From Bacteroidales bacterium (GTDB lineage Bacteria; Bacteroidota; Bacteroidia; Bacteroidales; P3), in contig JAGBOF010000029.1 of the NCBI GenBank assembly GCA_017633985.1, forward strand, positions 22,200-86,199: DNA of 64,000 bases, read 5' to 3'. A model generated the notes under the pieces. The model was given only the letters and a program-made list of their open reading frames with translations. It was not told where the DNA came from and searched no databases. The position numbers and the translations under genes are program-made. The stretch's first letter is position 1, and each line of letters begins with the position of its first letter. Shown here in pieces: positions 45,542 through 54,931 of this stretch.

Positions 45542-45550
45542 TAACTTTGC
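45542..45550 (+). promoter_or_regulatory. -7 element for yitT-like gene
   Basis: TAACTTTGC, 74 nt upstream of the ATG at 45625. Confidence 0.6.
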
Positions 45551-45624
45551 AAAACTTTTTTCTATATGCGCTTGAGGCGTAATTATATAAAATTGAGTTA
45601 ATTAATATAAAGAAGATAAAATTT

Positions 45625-46401
45625 ATGCAGAAAAAATCAAAAATCGGTGCTTGGTTTGCACAATTAAACGATTCTACGGAAAAATTCGGTTCAAAGGAAT
45701 GGTTCAAAGCCTACGGAATGGTAGTTTTGGGAACATTCATTTTTGTTTTGGGCGACATTATGTTTGCCAATCCTTATCACCTTGCACCGGGAGGGACTTA
45801 CGGTCTGTCCAATGTACTTAACGCATTATTTCCTTGGAAACTTTCCTTTTACGTTGTTTGTTTGGATTTGCCGCTTTTGATTCTAGGACTTATTATCCTG
45901 GGACCTAAATTCGGCGTAAAGACACTTTTAAGCGTGTTCTTGGGATATATATTTACTTATATTCTGGAAACAACCTGGGGATATGCACCTTTCTTACACG
46001 TAGGCGAGATTGTAAACTCCAATTCCCTTATGCCTCACGAAGGAATGATGATAGAAATAGGTCAGGAAGGCAGATATTTCTTCCCTGATTACATGCTAAA
46101 CACGGTAGTTGCAGGTGTGGTATACGGATTGGGTATAGGATTGATATTCAAAGCGGGTGCTACCTCCGGAGGAAGCGATATAATATCCATGATTATCCAC
46201 AAATACACCAAAATATCGCTTGGTACGATGGTGATTATCGTTGACGGATTAATTTCTTTGAGTTCTTTTATCATCAATCAGGACTTCCGTTTCCCTTTGT
46301 ACAGCGTTATTCTTGTTTATATAGAAGGTAAGGTTATTGATATGATTGTTCCTCCTGTTAAAAAGGATAAACAAGAAAAAGAAGTGCCGCAAAAAGCATA
46401 A
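45625..46401 (+). CDS. YitT family membrane protein
   Basis: 258-aa protein with five to six membrane segments. The DUF161 pattern is clear: GDIMFANPYHLAPGGTYGL at the first segment and AGVVYGLGIGLIFKAGATSG with GGSDIISMIIHKY later. The usual C-terminal DUF2179 domain of YitT proteins is missing; the tail is short and charged (PVKKDKQEKEVPQKA). Function unknown in the family. Confidence 0.85.
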   Translation: MQKKSKIGAWFAQLNDSTEKFGSKEWFKAYGMVVLGTFIFVLGDIMFANPYHLAPGGTYGLSNVLNALFPWKLSFYVVCLDLPLLILGLIILGPKFGVKTLLSVFLGYIFTYILETTWGYAPFLHVGEIVNSNSLMPHEGMMIEIGQEGRYFFPDYMLNTVVAGVVYGLGIGLIFKAGATSGGSDIISMIIHKYTKISLGTMVIIVDGLISLSSFIINQDFRFPLYSVILVYIEGKVIDMIVPPVKKDKQEKEVPQKA

Positions 46402-46424
46402 AAGATAATCACTTACAAAATAAT

Positions 46425-46459
46425 AATCCGTAAGACATTGACTTCTTACGGATTTTTTA
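46425..46459. terminator. Bidirectional terminator after yitT
   Basis: AATCCGTAAGA (46425-46435) pairs with TCTTACGGATT (46444-46454); T run on the plus strand. Serves also the converging TPR gene. Confidence 0.75.
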
Positions 46460-46484
46460 TTTGCCCTGCTGCGTAAGCATCTGT

Positions 46485-47462
46485 CTATTCCATCAAATAG
46501 CGGGAAAAGTATTCACTTTTGTTTAATGAAATCGGATTCTTTTTCATCCAAGTCAAGAAAGAATTCCATTTATCTTTGTTTTGGTTTATCCATGTTGCCG
46601 ATTCGTTATTGTTTCCGTATGCAAAAAGCCAATAATTATACGCCTGCCAATGCCCTGCCTTGGTTATCTTCTTCCAATAAGCAAAAAGCGGATTGTCAAA
46701 ATCAGGATTCTTTTGATAAATCAGCCCCATAAAAGTGTTTCTTATCGATATCAATGCCGCAATATCAATAAATTTCTTGCCGAATGCCGCTTTTGTCATA
46801 TTGGTATTGAATACCTCGGGAAATTTATTCGGTCTTTCGAAACTGTCAGAATAAACTATTATGTCATTATTAAAATCCGCAACAGTCTTACCTTTGTTTA
46901 AAGAAAAGGAATTGAAGTAAGCCTCGAATAAATCCGCCGACATTTCCCTGCATCTGTCAGAATTTTGCTCCAATAACATAAACAATTCCCCGTACATCAC
47001 ACCCCAAACCGTTTCGGTGGAAAGAAAAAATACTTTTGCCGCACGGTAATAGTTCGAAGCAAACATAGGATCGTGTTCAATGCCTTTTTCATATCTGTAC
47101 AAAGCCTGCGGATAATCTCCCGTCTTATATTTCAAGTTGCCCAACTCCAAAAACAAACATCCTGCATCGGGATATTTCATCAAACCTTCGTTATACACCG
47201 AAAAAGCACGTGATTGGTTACCCATTTCATCGTAAATATTGCCTACAAGTTGGTAAACCTCCGCCGAAGCATCACCTTTGAGATAATAAGGCTCTATAAT
47301 GCGTAAGGCTTCTTTATAATATTTTGTCTCATAATTGAAATAAGCCCTGTCGTAATCACTCTGCAATACGGAATCAACGCTTTGCTGTGAAGAGGTATCG
47401 CTTTGCGTATAAGCATTGCAGCAGGTTAATGCCGCAAACAACAGTATTATATATTTTTTCAT
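46485..47462 (-). CDS. Exported tetratricopeptide-repeat protein
   Basis: 325-aa protein with a signal peptide (1-20, IILLFAALTCCNAYTQ; the CC pair could allow lipidation). Residues about 35-165 are three to four TPR units, e.g. YQLVGNIYDEMGNQSRAFSVY and LELGNLKYKTGDYPQALYRY; the C-terminal half is helical and unassigned. Function unknown; TPR proteins of this type often hold envelope complexes together. Single gene with own promoter at 47485-47493. Confidence 0.8.
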   Translation of the reverse strand: MKKYIILLFAALTCCNAYTQSDTSSQQSVDSVLQSDYDRAYFNYETKYYKEALRIIEPYYLKGDASAEVYQLVGNIYDEMGNQSRAFSVYNEGLMKYPDAGCLFLELGNLKYKTGDYPQALYRYEKGIEHDPMFASNYYRAAKVFFLSTETVWGVMYGELFMLLEQNSDRCREMSADLFEAYFNSFSLNKGKTVADFNNDIIVYSDSFERPNKFPEVFNTNMTKAAFGKKFIDIAALISIRNTFMGLIYQKNPDFDNPLFAYWKKITKAGHWQAYNYWLFAYGNNNESATWINQNKDKWNSFLTWMKKNPISLNKSEYFSRYLME

Positions 47463-47484
47463 ATCATTTATTCTGTTTTATGAT

Positions 47485-47493
47485 GCAAAAGTA
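47485..47493 (-). promoter_or_regulatory. -7 element for the TPR gene
   Basis: Reverse strand TACTTTTGC, 22 nt before the ATG at 47462. Confidence 0.55.
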
Positions 47494-47537
47494 ATAAAAA
47501 TTTCCTAATACCCGCCTTCTGAATCACGATTGTTTTG

Positions 47538-47546
47538 TATTTTTGC
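47538..47546 (+). promoter_or_regulatory. -7 element for the nucleoid-protein gene
   Basis: TATTTTTGC, 22 nt before the ATG at 47569. Confidence 0.6.
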
Positions 47547-47568
47547 ACAATAAAAAATTTTAAACGCT

Positions 47569-48615
47569 ATGATGACATGTGACGATGCAACCATTGACAA
47601 ACTGGTTTTGCACAGAGTGGGAAATAAAGCTAACAACGAAAGCCTTCATTTGAGTAAAGCGCCGTATATTTTGAATTCCGATATATCTTCGGTGCTGTTA
47701 AAATATTTCACGACCCCTTTTAAAGGTTCGCAATATTATGTTTTTTCCGACGAAAGAGGTTTTAACAACAATAAAATATATACGGCGGTAAGCCAAATAT
47801 TCGAAAACCCGGACGACAACCTTTATTCGGCAAGTTGTGACATTGCAACACATTTGTTTGACGTAAGTCTGCATCCGAATATCAAAGCAGGCGAAGTCTA
47901 CGTCACCTATTTAAAAAATTGTTATCTGGACGGGGAAATTTTGGATGCCATAGGAATTTTTAAAAGTGAGACAAGACAGACATATTTGAAGATTTACCCG
48001 CAGGGAGATGATTTTTCTATTGAATCCGACGACGGAATAGACATAAACAAACTGGATAAAGGCTGCCTAATATTCAATAAGGATCAAGAAGAAGGTTATG
48101 TCGTTTCGGTGGTGGACACAACCAGCCGCGGCAATGAAGCTGTTTATTGGGTTGATGACTTTCTTAACCTTATGCAAAGGCAGGATTCTTACTTCAAAAC
48201 AGATAATATGCTCAATATTTGTAAGAACTTCGTAACCGAATACCTTCCGCAGGAATATGAAATGACACGTATGGATCAGGCGGATTTGCTTAACCGCAAT
48301 CAGGAGTTTTTTAAGGAGAACAAAAACTTTGATACGGATTCTTATTCAGAGAAAGTTTTCGGCGATGATGAGTTTTCCGAACAGTTCAAGAAGTTTAAAC
48401 GCCAATATGAGGATGAATACGGGATGAATTTGCAGGATAATTTCATTATGAACGAAGAAGCCTTGAAGAAAGCATCGCGTTATTTAAGGAGCGTGATAAA
48501 GCTGGACAAAAATTTCACTGTCTATATACACGGAAAACGAGACCGCGTGGAAACAGGCGAAGATGAAGAAAAAGGTTTACGCTATTACAAATTCTATTTT
48601 GATAAGGAATCGTAA
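47569..48615 (+). CDS. Nucleoid-associated protein, NdpA/YejK family
   Basis: 348-aa cytoplasmic protein matching the 37-kDa nucleoid-associated (NA37/YejK) family: IDKLVLHRVGNKANNESLHLS at the N-terminus, YLKNCYLDGEILDAIGIFKSE in the middle, and FKRQYEDEYGMNLQDNF with a late basic beta-strand. Family members bind the nucleoid, but their role is poorly known. Single gene, own promoter; followed by repeat array 13. Confidence 0.8.
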   Translation: MMTCDDATIDKLVLHRVGNKANNESLHLSKAPYILNSDISSVLLKYFTTPFKGSQYYVFSDERGFNNNKIYTAVSQIFENPDDNLYSASCDIATHLFDVSLHPNIKAGEVYVTYLKNCYLDGEILDAIGIFKSETRQTYLKIYPQGDDFSIESDDGIDINKLDKGCLIFNKDQEEGYVVSVVDTTSRGNEAVYWVDDFLNLMQRQDSYFKTDNMLNICKNFVTEYLPQEYEMTRMDQADLLNRNQEFFKENKNFDTDSYSEKVFGDDEFSEQFKKFKRQYEDEYGMNLQDNFIMNEEALKKASRYLRSVIKLDKNFTVYIHGKRDRVETGEDEEKGLRYYKFYFDKES

Positions 48616-48638
48616 GCAACTGATTAACGTACAAAAAT

Positions 48639-48722
48639 AATAAGGCTTAAAAATTTATTAAAACGCCACGTCAATAAAATAATACGGCGTTTTAATTTTT
48701 TTTAACGACGTCTTTTTTCAAG
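48639..48722. repeat. 21-bp modular repeat array 13 (4 units)
   Basis: Units at 48639, 48660, 48681 and 48702; cores AGGCT, CGCCACG, CGGCG and CGACG. The gap to the enolase promoter (48723-48868) shows nothing else. Confidence 0.88.
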
Positions 48723-48868
48723 GGCATTATTTACTGCATAAACGACTACCGCTTCGTCTGTAAAAATACATTGCATCAATCGGATTATTGCCCTTACAGA
48801 CAGACTGTAATAAGGCACTGTGTTAATAAAAAATAACGTATAACGGGTAAAATCTCGCAAATAATTCA

Positions 48869-48877
48869 TATCTTTGC
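48869..48877 (+). promoter_or_regulatory. -7 element for eno
   Basis: TATCTTTGC, 46 nt upstream of the enolase ATG. Confidence 0.65.
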
Positions 48878-48914
48878 AGCCTGATTAAATTTTTACTATA
48901 AATAATTAAAATAA

Positions 48915-50219
<1,305 letters not shown>

Positions 50220-50248
50220 TTTTTCATAATTGAACACAATTGTTTTGA

Positions 50249-50276
50249 GAACGGATAACATTATCCGTTCTTTTTT
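50249..50276 (+). terminator. Intrinsic terminator after eno
   Basis: GAACGGATAA (50249-50258) pairs with TTATCCGTTC (50261-50270), then TTTTTT. Confidence 0.85.
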
Positions 50277-50678
50277 GTTTATTACCTCCCCTATTTCGCA
50301 AAACTTTTGTATTTTTACAGACGGGTAAACATAAAATGAATATAAATATGTAAATATATATTGATATAATGAATAAATAAAATGAATTATTTTGCGTAAC
50401 TCACGCAACTTTTGTTATCGGAATTCTAACCAAATTTCAAAAAAACACAAAGATAGGGTACAGCAATGATCTATTATCGCATCTGCTATCGTGTACTTTG
50501 AAATTTGTAGTGTAAAGATAAGGCTTGAACCGAAGATAACAAATAAACAAAAGTTCACGATTTGTTTTTATGTCTTTCCTTTAAGGAAAACGGCGATGCA
50601 TATTGGAAAACGCATTTTTATTGCCTTACAACACGACTGTTTCAAGGACTTATCCGACAAGATTCTCAATTGATAATG
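50277..50678. other. Non-coding gap with a TTGCGT/ACGCAA palindrome
   Basis: No gene seen. TTGCGTAACTCACGCAA (about 50394-50410) is a palindrome with the same arms as those upstream of the ATPase gene. Weak 21-bp-unit-like CGGCG at 50587-50607 is off phase with its neighbour. Confidence 0.45.
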
Positions 50679-51926
50679 TTATATAATGTCGTCTTTCAAC
50701 AGAAAATCAAAGATATTCATAATCAGAATGCCGTCTTCATTCATATAAGTAGGCTGCAAACCGTACGTAATTATCACCTTTTGGAAATTATCTTTGATAT
50801 TAAGCAATGATTGCAACTCTTGGCTCATTTTTTCCTGCGTATTAAGAGAATATGCCGACTGAATATAAATGCGGTTATACCCTCTGTTGCAAACAAAATC
50901 AACCTCAAGATGTTTTCTTTGGCTTTTACCCTCTTCGTTTTTCGTATTAAGGGTTACTTGTCCAACATCAACCGAATAACCTTTGATTCTTAATTCATTA
51001 TATATAAGATTTTCCAAAAGATGTGTCGGTTCAATCTGGCGGAAATTCAACCTTGCGTTCCTTAATCCCAAATCCTCAAAATAGTATTTGGACGGAGTTT
51101 CAATATATTTCTTCCCCTTGATGTCATATCTGACAGACTTTTCAATAAGAAATGTATCCTGCAACAAATCTGAATAAGTCTTTATGGTATTGACTGAGAT
51201 GTCGCTCTTTTTTACTGATTTGAAAGTATTTTGTAGTTTCAAAGGGTTAGTAAGACCGCCGATATTACTTGCAATGATATTTATCAATTCCTCCAAATCC
51301 GAATCATTTTGAATGGAATAACGTTCTTTTATATCCGTAATATAAGTTTTGGCAAACAATCCCTTAAGATATTCCTCCTTTTTCAGTTTTTCTTCTATTG
51401 AAGCTATTTTCGGTAAGCCTCCGTATATTAAATATTCCTCCAAACACTCTTCTTTGGTCATTGAATTGGCAGATAAAAACTCTTTAAAACTCAACGGTCG
51501 GATTTTTACTTCTTCTCCTCTACCCCGAAATTCTGTTATAACATCTTTTGAAAGCATTTTAGAATTACTTCCAGTGACATACAAATCCACATTATTGACT
51601 TTCAGATAACTGTTCAATACATCCTCAAACTCATCAACCTTTTGAATCTCATCAAGCAGAACGTAATACATCTGTTCGTCCTGAATCTTGCTGTCAATAT
51701 AGTTAAGCAAGTTGTCAGGATTGCGTAAATCCTTGTTTCTTCTGTCTTCCAAGTCAATTAAAATAATATGACTGTCATCTATATTACACTGTTTCAGATG
51801 ATTTACGAAGATGTTAAACAACAAGTAAGACTTACCACTGCGACGCATACCGGTCACAACTTTTATCATTGAGTTGTGCTTACTTGATATTAATCTGTTT
51901 AGATAGATGTCACGTTTTATATTCAT
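50679..51926 (-). CDS. AAA_14 / DUF4143 ATPase
   Basis: 415-aa protein from the ATG at 51926; the longer frame to 51971 would run through a palindrome and is rejected. Walker A is GMRRSGKS (26-33), Walker B IILIDLEDRR-like, then DEIQKVDEFEDVLN and the sensor TGSNSKML. The C-terminal half is the DUF4143 domain ending with LEVDFVCNRGYNRIYIQSAY, which has the E/D-x-D and Q motif of a degenerate PD-(D/E)xK nuclease fold. Such ATPases are common, often laterally transferred and present in many paralogues in Bacteroidales; their role is unknown. It is flanked by paired palindromes. Confidence 0.87.
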   Translation of the reverse strand: MNIKRDIYLNRLISSKHNSMIKVVTGMRRSGKSYLLFNIFVNHLKQCNIDDSHIILIDLEDRRNKDLRNPDNLLNYIDSKIQDEQMYYVLLDEIQKVDEFEDVLNSYLKVNNVDLYVTGSNSKMLSKDVITEFRGRGEEVKIRPLSFKEFLSANSMTKEECLEEYLIYGGLPKIASIEEKLKKEEYLKGLFAKTYITDIKERYSIQNDSDLEELINIIASNIGGLTNPLKLQNTFKSVKKSDISVNTIKTYSDLLQDTFLIEKSVRYDIKGKKYIETPSKYYFEDLGLRNARLNFRQIEPTHLLENLIYNELRIKGYSVDVGQVTLNTKNEEGKSQRKHLEVDFVCNRGYNRIYIQSAYSLNTQEKMSQELQSLLNIKDNFQKVIITYGLQPTYMNEDGILIMNIFDFLLKDDII

Positions 51927-51937
51927 GCCATTTAAAA

Positions 51938-52037
51938 TTTTTGCGTAAATACGCACTTTTTGTAAATGCAAAATTAATGAAAAATTTGAATCTCAAACAT
52001 ATTTCATTGAAAATTTTTGCGTAAATACGCACTTTTT
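51938..52037. repeat. Two copies of a TGCGTAAATACGCA palindrome upstream of the ATPase gene
   Basis: TTTTTGCGTAAATACGCACT occurs at about 51938 and again at about 52013, 75 bp apart. The central arms TGCGTA/TACGCA form a palindrome. They lie just before the ATPase start and could be operators. Confidence 0.6.
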
Positions 52038-52115
52038 TTTAATGAATCATGTTTTATTTGATTTAAATGTTGCTTTATTATACAGTGCTGTTGTCTTGTC
52101 GCATTTCATTTCAAC

Positions 52116-52178
52116 GAAACGCCGTTTTAATCTAATAAAACGTCGTTTTAAAAAATTAAAACAGCGTTTTATTTTTAC
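52116..52178. repeat. 21-bp modular repeat array 14 (3 units)
   Basis: Units at 52116, 52137 and 52158; cores CGCCG, CGTCG and CAGCG. Just upstream of structured RNA B. Confidence 0.85.
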
Positions 52179-52208
52179 AATGTAATCGTGTATTTAAGAA
52201 AACTTTTG

Positions 52209-52217
52209 TATTTTTGC
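52209..52217 (+). promoter_or_regulatory. -7 element for structured RNA B
   Basis: TATTTTTGC; predicted start about 52223, the first base of the RNA's 5' hairpin, as in copy A. Confidence 0.65.
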
Positions 52218-52222
52218 AAAAG

Positions 52223-52442
52223 ATGATTGATAACGTTGTCAATCATTTGATATATTAAAGGCGTTACGCTTTATTTTTGAATCACCTAATTCTTCGAACC
52301 TTTTAGGTATACCATTTCAAAAGTAAATGTCAGTAAACGTTCACAGCGTGTATATGTGGACTTTACTTATTTGAATGGTATAGGTTGTCGAAGAGCCTTA
52401 GGTGAACAAATAAGAAATAATAAAGTTCACTTTTTTATATCA
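52223..52442 (+). ncRNA. Structured RNA B, second copy of the RNA at 11390
   Basis: About 220 nt with the same plan as copy A: 5' hairpin ATGATTGA/TCAATCAT (52223-52246); closing helix TGATATA (52248-52254)/TATATCA (52436-52442); TCACCTAA (52282-52289)/TTAGGTGA (52398-52405); CTTCGA (52292-52297)/TCGAAG (52388-52393); TATACCATTT... (52308)/...GAATGGTATA (52382); apical GTTCACA (52339-52345)/TGTGGAC (52355-52361). Alternative hairpin GTGAAC (52402-52407)/GTTCAC (52425-52430) followed by six T. Identical unpaired-type segments: GGCGTTACGCTTTATTTTT and CTTTACTTATTTG. It ends 20 nt before an HTH gene's ATG. Confidence 0.75.
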
Positions 52443-52462
52443 TACATACAATAATATATATT

Positions 52463-52675
52463 ATGAATAAAAATATACACATAGGGGAAATTATAAAAGA
52501 TGAACTCCGCAGACAAGGTAAAACAAATTCTTGGTTTGCCGAGCAACTAAATGTCAATCCACGCACTGTAAACAAGATATTTCTTAAATCCGTTATTGAT
52601 ACCCAACAGTTATTTTTGATTTCTAAAGCCTTGGATGTAGATTTTTTTCGCTATTATTCCGAAAACTTACGGTAG
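52463..52675 (+). CDS. Small XRE-type helix-turn-helix protein
   Basis: 70-aa protein: IGEIIKDELRRQGKTNSWFA then EQLNVNPRTVNKIF is the Cro/C1-type HTH (about 6-55), the remainder a short helical tail. No toxin partner of RelE or HipA type is next to it. It lies 20 nt after structured RNA B, which may control it. DNA-binding regulator, target unknown. Confidence 0.8.
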   Translation: MNKNIHIGEIIKDELRRQGKTNSWFAEQLNVNPRTVNKIFLKSVIDTQQLFLISKALDVDFFRYYSENLR

Positions 52676-52746
52676 TACCTTGCCCAATATAGGCAATATG
52701 CCTGTTTCGGGCAATCATTTCTCTTGTTTTACAATAATAAAGACAA

Positions 52747-52755
52747 TATTTTTGC
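52747..52755 (+). promoter_or_regulatory. -7 element for the 108-aa protein
   Basis: TATTTTTGC, 25 nt before the ATG at 52781. Confidence 0.6.
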
Positions 52756-52780
52756 AAAACGAAAACAGAAAATACACAGT

Positions 52781-53107
52781 ATGAAAACAGAAATAAGTTT
52801 TGAGCAAATAGAATTGGCATTTGAGCACTTGGTTCAAGGATATTTGGATGACAGTATAAGAGCGGATCATTTTGACTATGTTGTAAATCCACTAAAAGGA
52901 CAAGAACGTGAAAATTTAATAAAACTTGGTAAAATTATAGCATGGGTTGGTTCTGCTTTACATAATCTTGGAAAGGAATTGAAAGATAAATCACCTGACA
53001 AGTATAAAGTTGTTGAGGCACATAGGAACGAAATATCCATAAGTAATAATTTCGATACAGTATATAAGGTGTTGGAAGATTTGTTGAAAAGATATATAAT
53101 CTATTAA
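52781..53107 (+). CDS. Uncharacterised 108-aa protein
   Basis: Not recognised. The ATG at 52781 follows the -7 box; the longer frame from 52724 would include it. Predicted mostly helical and soluble (EQIELAFEHLVQGYLDDSIR, LGKIIAWVGSALHNLGKELK). The base composition is more AT-rich than that of the housekeeping genes. First of a run of four or five small genes in the accessory stretch. Confidence 0.6.
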   Translation: MKTEISFEQIELAFEHLVQGYLDDSIRADHFDYVVNPLKGQERENLIKLGKIIAWVGSALHNLGKELKDKSPDKYKVVEAHRNEISISNNFDTVYKVLEDLLKRYIIY

Positions 53108-53119
53108 ATTCATAAAGAA

Positions 53120-53626
53120 ATGAAAAAGGTAAAAATTATTCTAATATTTATACTATTGCTAGAGACTCTAGCAAAGGATAATAATGTTGTTGCAGCTAAT
53201 GGTAGTGATGACTATTATTGCACAATGCTAAGAAATGCAAAAAAGGTAGTTGTATTTCGTCCAAACTTTGTAAAGGAGTATGACGATTTTATATATAATA
53301 ACTTCGTTTATTATTTGAGAAACCATTGCAACATCTCGGCAGAGGTTAAATATGTAGATTTTGATAAAAGTTTAGACAATTATCGTGGAATAAATTATGT
53401 CTTATGGTCTTTAGATAAAAGTACTTTGGGAGATTATGTTCAAGGAAGAGGCAACCTATTTATCATAATAGATCATGATGTTGTTTTGGGGCAATATTCA
53501 AATACATGGACATTGTATTTCCGATTTGTAGATTGTGACACTGGTACATTGAGATCTTTTTATTTTTCATTGCCAAATAATTATAAAAAATATGAGAAGC
53601 AGTTAAAAAGAAATATTTGTTCCTAA
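53120..53626 (+). CDS. Uncharacterised exported protein (168 aa)
   Basis: N-terminal signal peptide (MKKVKIILIFILLLETLA), then a soluble part alternating strands and helices (KKVVVFRPNFVKEYDDFI, GINYVLWSLDKSTLGDYV, GNLFIIIDHDVVLGQY). No family recognised. Its stop TAA overlaps the next ATG (TAATG), indicating translational coupling. Confidence 0.6.
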   Translation: MKKVKIILIFILLLETLAKDNNVVAANGSDDYYCTMLRNAKKVVVFRPNFVKEYDDFIYNNFVYYLRNHCNISAEVKYVDFDKSLDNYRGINYVLWSLDKSTLGDYVQGRGNLFIIIDHDVVLGQYSNTWTLYFRFVDCDTGTLRSFYFSLPNNYKKYEKQLKRNICS

Positions 53627-54063
53627 TGAGACGAATAATAATTATTTTAATAGTAACATTATATTCATATAATGTCTTTGCACAAGAGCCAGGTAATAAT
53701 CTAGGTAAAACGCTTGAACAATTAAGGATTAATAATCCTGATTTAACTTATGACGGGGTAGAAAATGGTTGTAATAAATATTTTCATAGAGATGTAGACG
53801 AACATGGAGGTACCTTATATCTCTGGTATCTTTATAATAACTCTGTCATAGAGGAGAGAATGTATATTTTTGATGATAATGATTTTCCCTTTGATTTTTA
53901 TTTTGGAATGGTTGAAACACTTAATAAAAGTCCTTACAGAAATAGAATTCAACATAATACCTATTGGTATACTTATTATTTCTCTTATTTTAGCATTGAT
54001 ATTTCTTCTGGTATTATGCAGGACGGGAATAGACATTTCACGATGAAATATAAATACAAATAA
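53626..54063 (+). CDS. Uncharacterised exported protein (145 aa)
   Basis: Starts at the ATG overlapping the previous stop. Signal peptide 1-19 (MRRIIIILIVTLYSYNVFAQ). Remainder beta-rich and aromatic (GGTLYLWYLYNNSVIEERM, NTYWYTYYFSYFSIDI). No family recognised; resembles small periplasmic proteins encoded next to PBCV-basic-adaptor-type genes in Bacteroides. Confidence 0.6.
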   Translation: MRRIIIILIVTLYSYNVFAQEPGNNLGKTLEQLRINNPDLTYDGVENGCNKYFHRDVDEHGGTLYLWYLYNNSVIEERMYIFDDNDFPFDFYFGMVETLNKSPYRNRIQHNTYWYTYYFSYFSIDISSGIMQDGNRHFTMKYKYK

Positions 54064-54069
54064 AGGAGT

Positions 54070-54357
54070 ATGAAATTTTTAGAAGCAGTAAAAATTGCCG
54101 ATGAAAATGAATATTTAGTCGGTAAAGTAGTAAATGGAATGAAAATAGATGAAATTCTAATCGTGCCGACCAATAGCGAGGAATATAAAGAATACATGTC
54201 TATATATTTGCGGACATTTAATGCTCAACAATCTATTGTTCCTTTTATGGATTCTGATGTCCAAATAAGATTATTAGGGGATGAACATTTAATTAGGGAT
54301 GGACGTGCCCTAATGACTATGTCTTTAGAGAATGTTCTTAAAAAATTAAATAATTAA
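54070..54357 (+). CDS. Uncharacterised 95-aa protein
   Basis: Small soluble protein (MKFLEAVKIADENEYLVGKV, MKIDEILIVPTNSEEYKEYM). AAAGGAG touches the start codon, too near to serve as a normal Shine-Dalgarno. No signal peptide. Not recognised; 4 nt upstream of the next gene. Confidence 0.55.
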   Translation: MKFLEAVKIADENEYLVGKVVNGMKIDEILIVPTNSEEYKEYMSIYLRTFNAQQSIVPFMDSDVQIRLLGDEHLIRDGRALMTMSLENVLKKLNN

Positions 54358-54361
54358 TAAG

Positions 54362-54732
54362 ATGAAAAGATATATAATTCTGTCATTAGTGTTTGCATTG
54401 TCAATAAGTGTTGCAAGTGCACAGTCAAGTAAGAAAAACCAATCTTGGGGCTATACCAATCCTCAAACAACAAATGTGCGTACCTATCAAAAAAATAACG
54501 GCACGGTAGTTTACAGTCATAAGCGGACAAAGAGAAATAATACTAATCACGATAATTACTCTACAAAAGGAATAGTAATCTTTATACAGGAAAGAGCGGT
54601 TCAAGGGCAAAGGATTATTCGTCAGATGCATATAATTACGGAATGGGAAAACAAATTCAAACAGGACCACGTGGAGGCCAATATTACAACACCAATAATA
54701 AAACAAAGAAAACTTACGTTCCGAAAAGATAA
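54362..54732 (+). pseudogene. Frameshifted secreted protein with a PBCV-type basic adaptor domain
   Basis: Signal peptide (MKRYIILSLVFALSISVASAQ) and repeat-poor basic part in frame 1. After NHDNYSTKG the frame opens into unrelated sequence. In the frame one base back the text continues NLYTGKSGSRAKDYSSDAYN and ends in TGPRGGQYYNTNNKTKKTYV-PKR, a clear PBCV-specific basic adaptor (PF08789-like) motif, with a stop at 54732. Adding one A to the AAAA run near 54560 restores one frame throughout. So it is a recent homopolymer indel, a phase-variable site or a sequencing error. Confidence 0.75.
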
Positions 54733-54793
54733 TCTTTTCTATACCACCCGTGATTTAATCCACACGGCGAAGAAAAGATTGGGAATTTTTCTT

Positions 54794-54823
54794 TTACGAA
54801 GTTTTTCGTTACGAAATTTTTCG
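54794..54823 (+). repeat. 15-bp direct repeat downstream of the frameshifted gene
   Basis: TTACGAAGTTTTTCG (54794-54808) is followed immediately by TTACGAAATTTTTCG (54809-54823); hairpin potential via CGAA/TTCG. Confidence 0.5.
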
Positions 54824-54931
54824 CAAAGATAAGTAATTTATTTTGAATAACAAGCAAAGGTTAAGCAAAAATTTTACATTCTTTTTATAACAAATTTTTG
54901 CACACCGATCTATAACTGAATCAAAATGCTT

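Noticed and set aside
51927..51971. Longer N-terminus for the AAA_14 ATPase
   Set aside because: It would include the palindromic upstream element and has no ATG of good context.
52463..53107. Toxin-antitoxin pair
   Set aside because: The HTH protein looks like an antitoxin or regulator, but the following 108-aa protein has its own promoter and no toxin motif.
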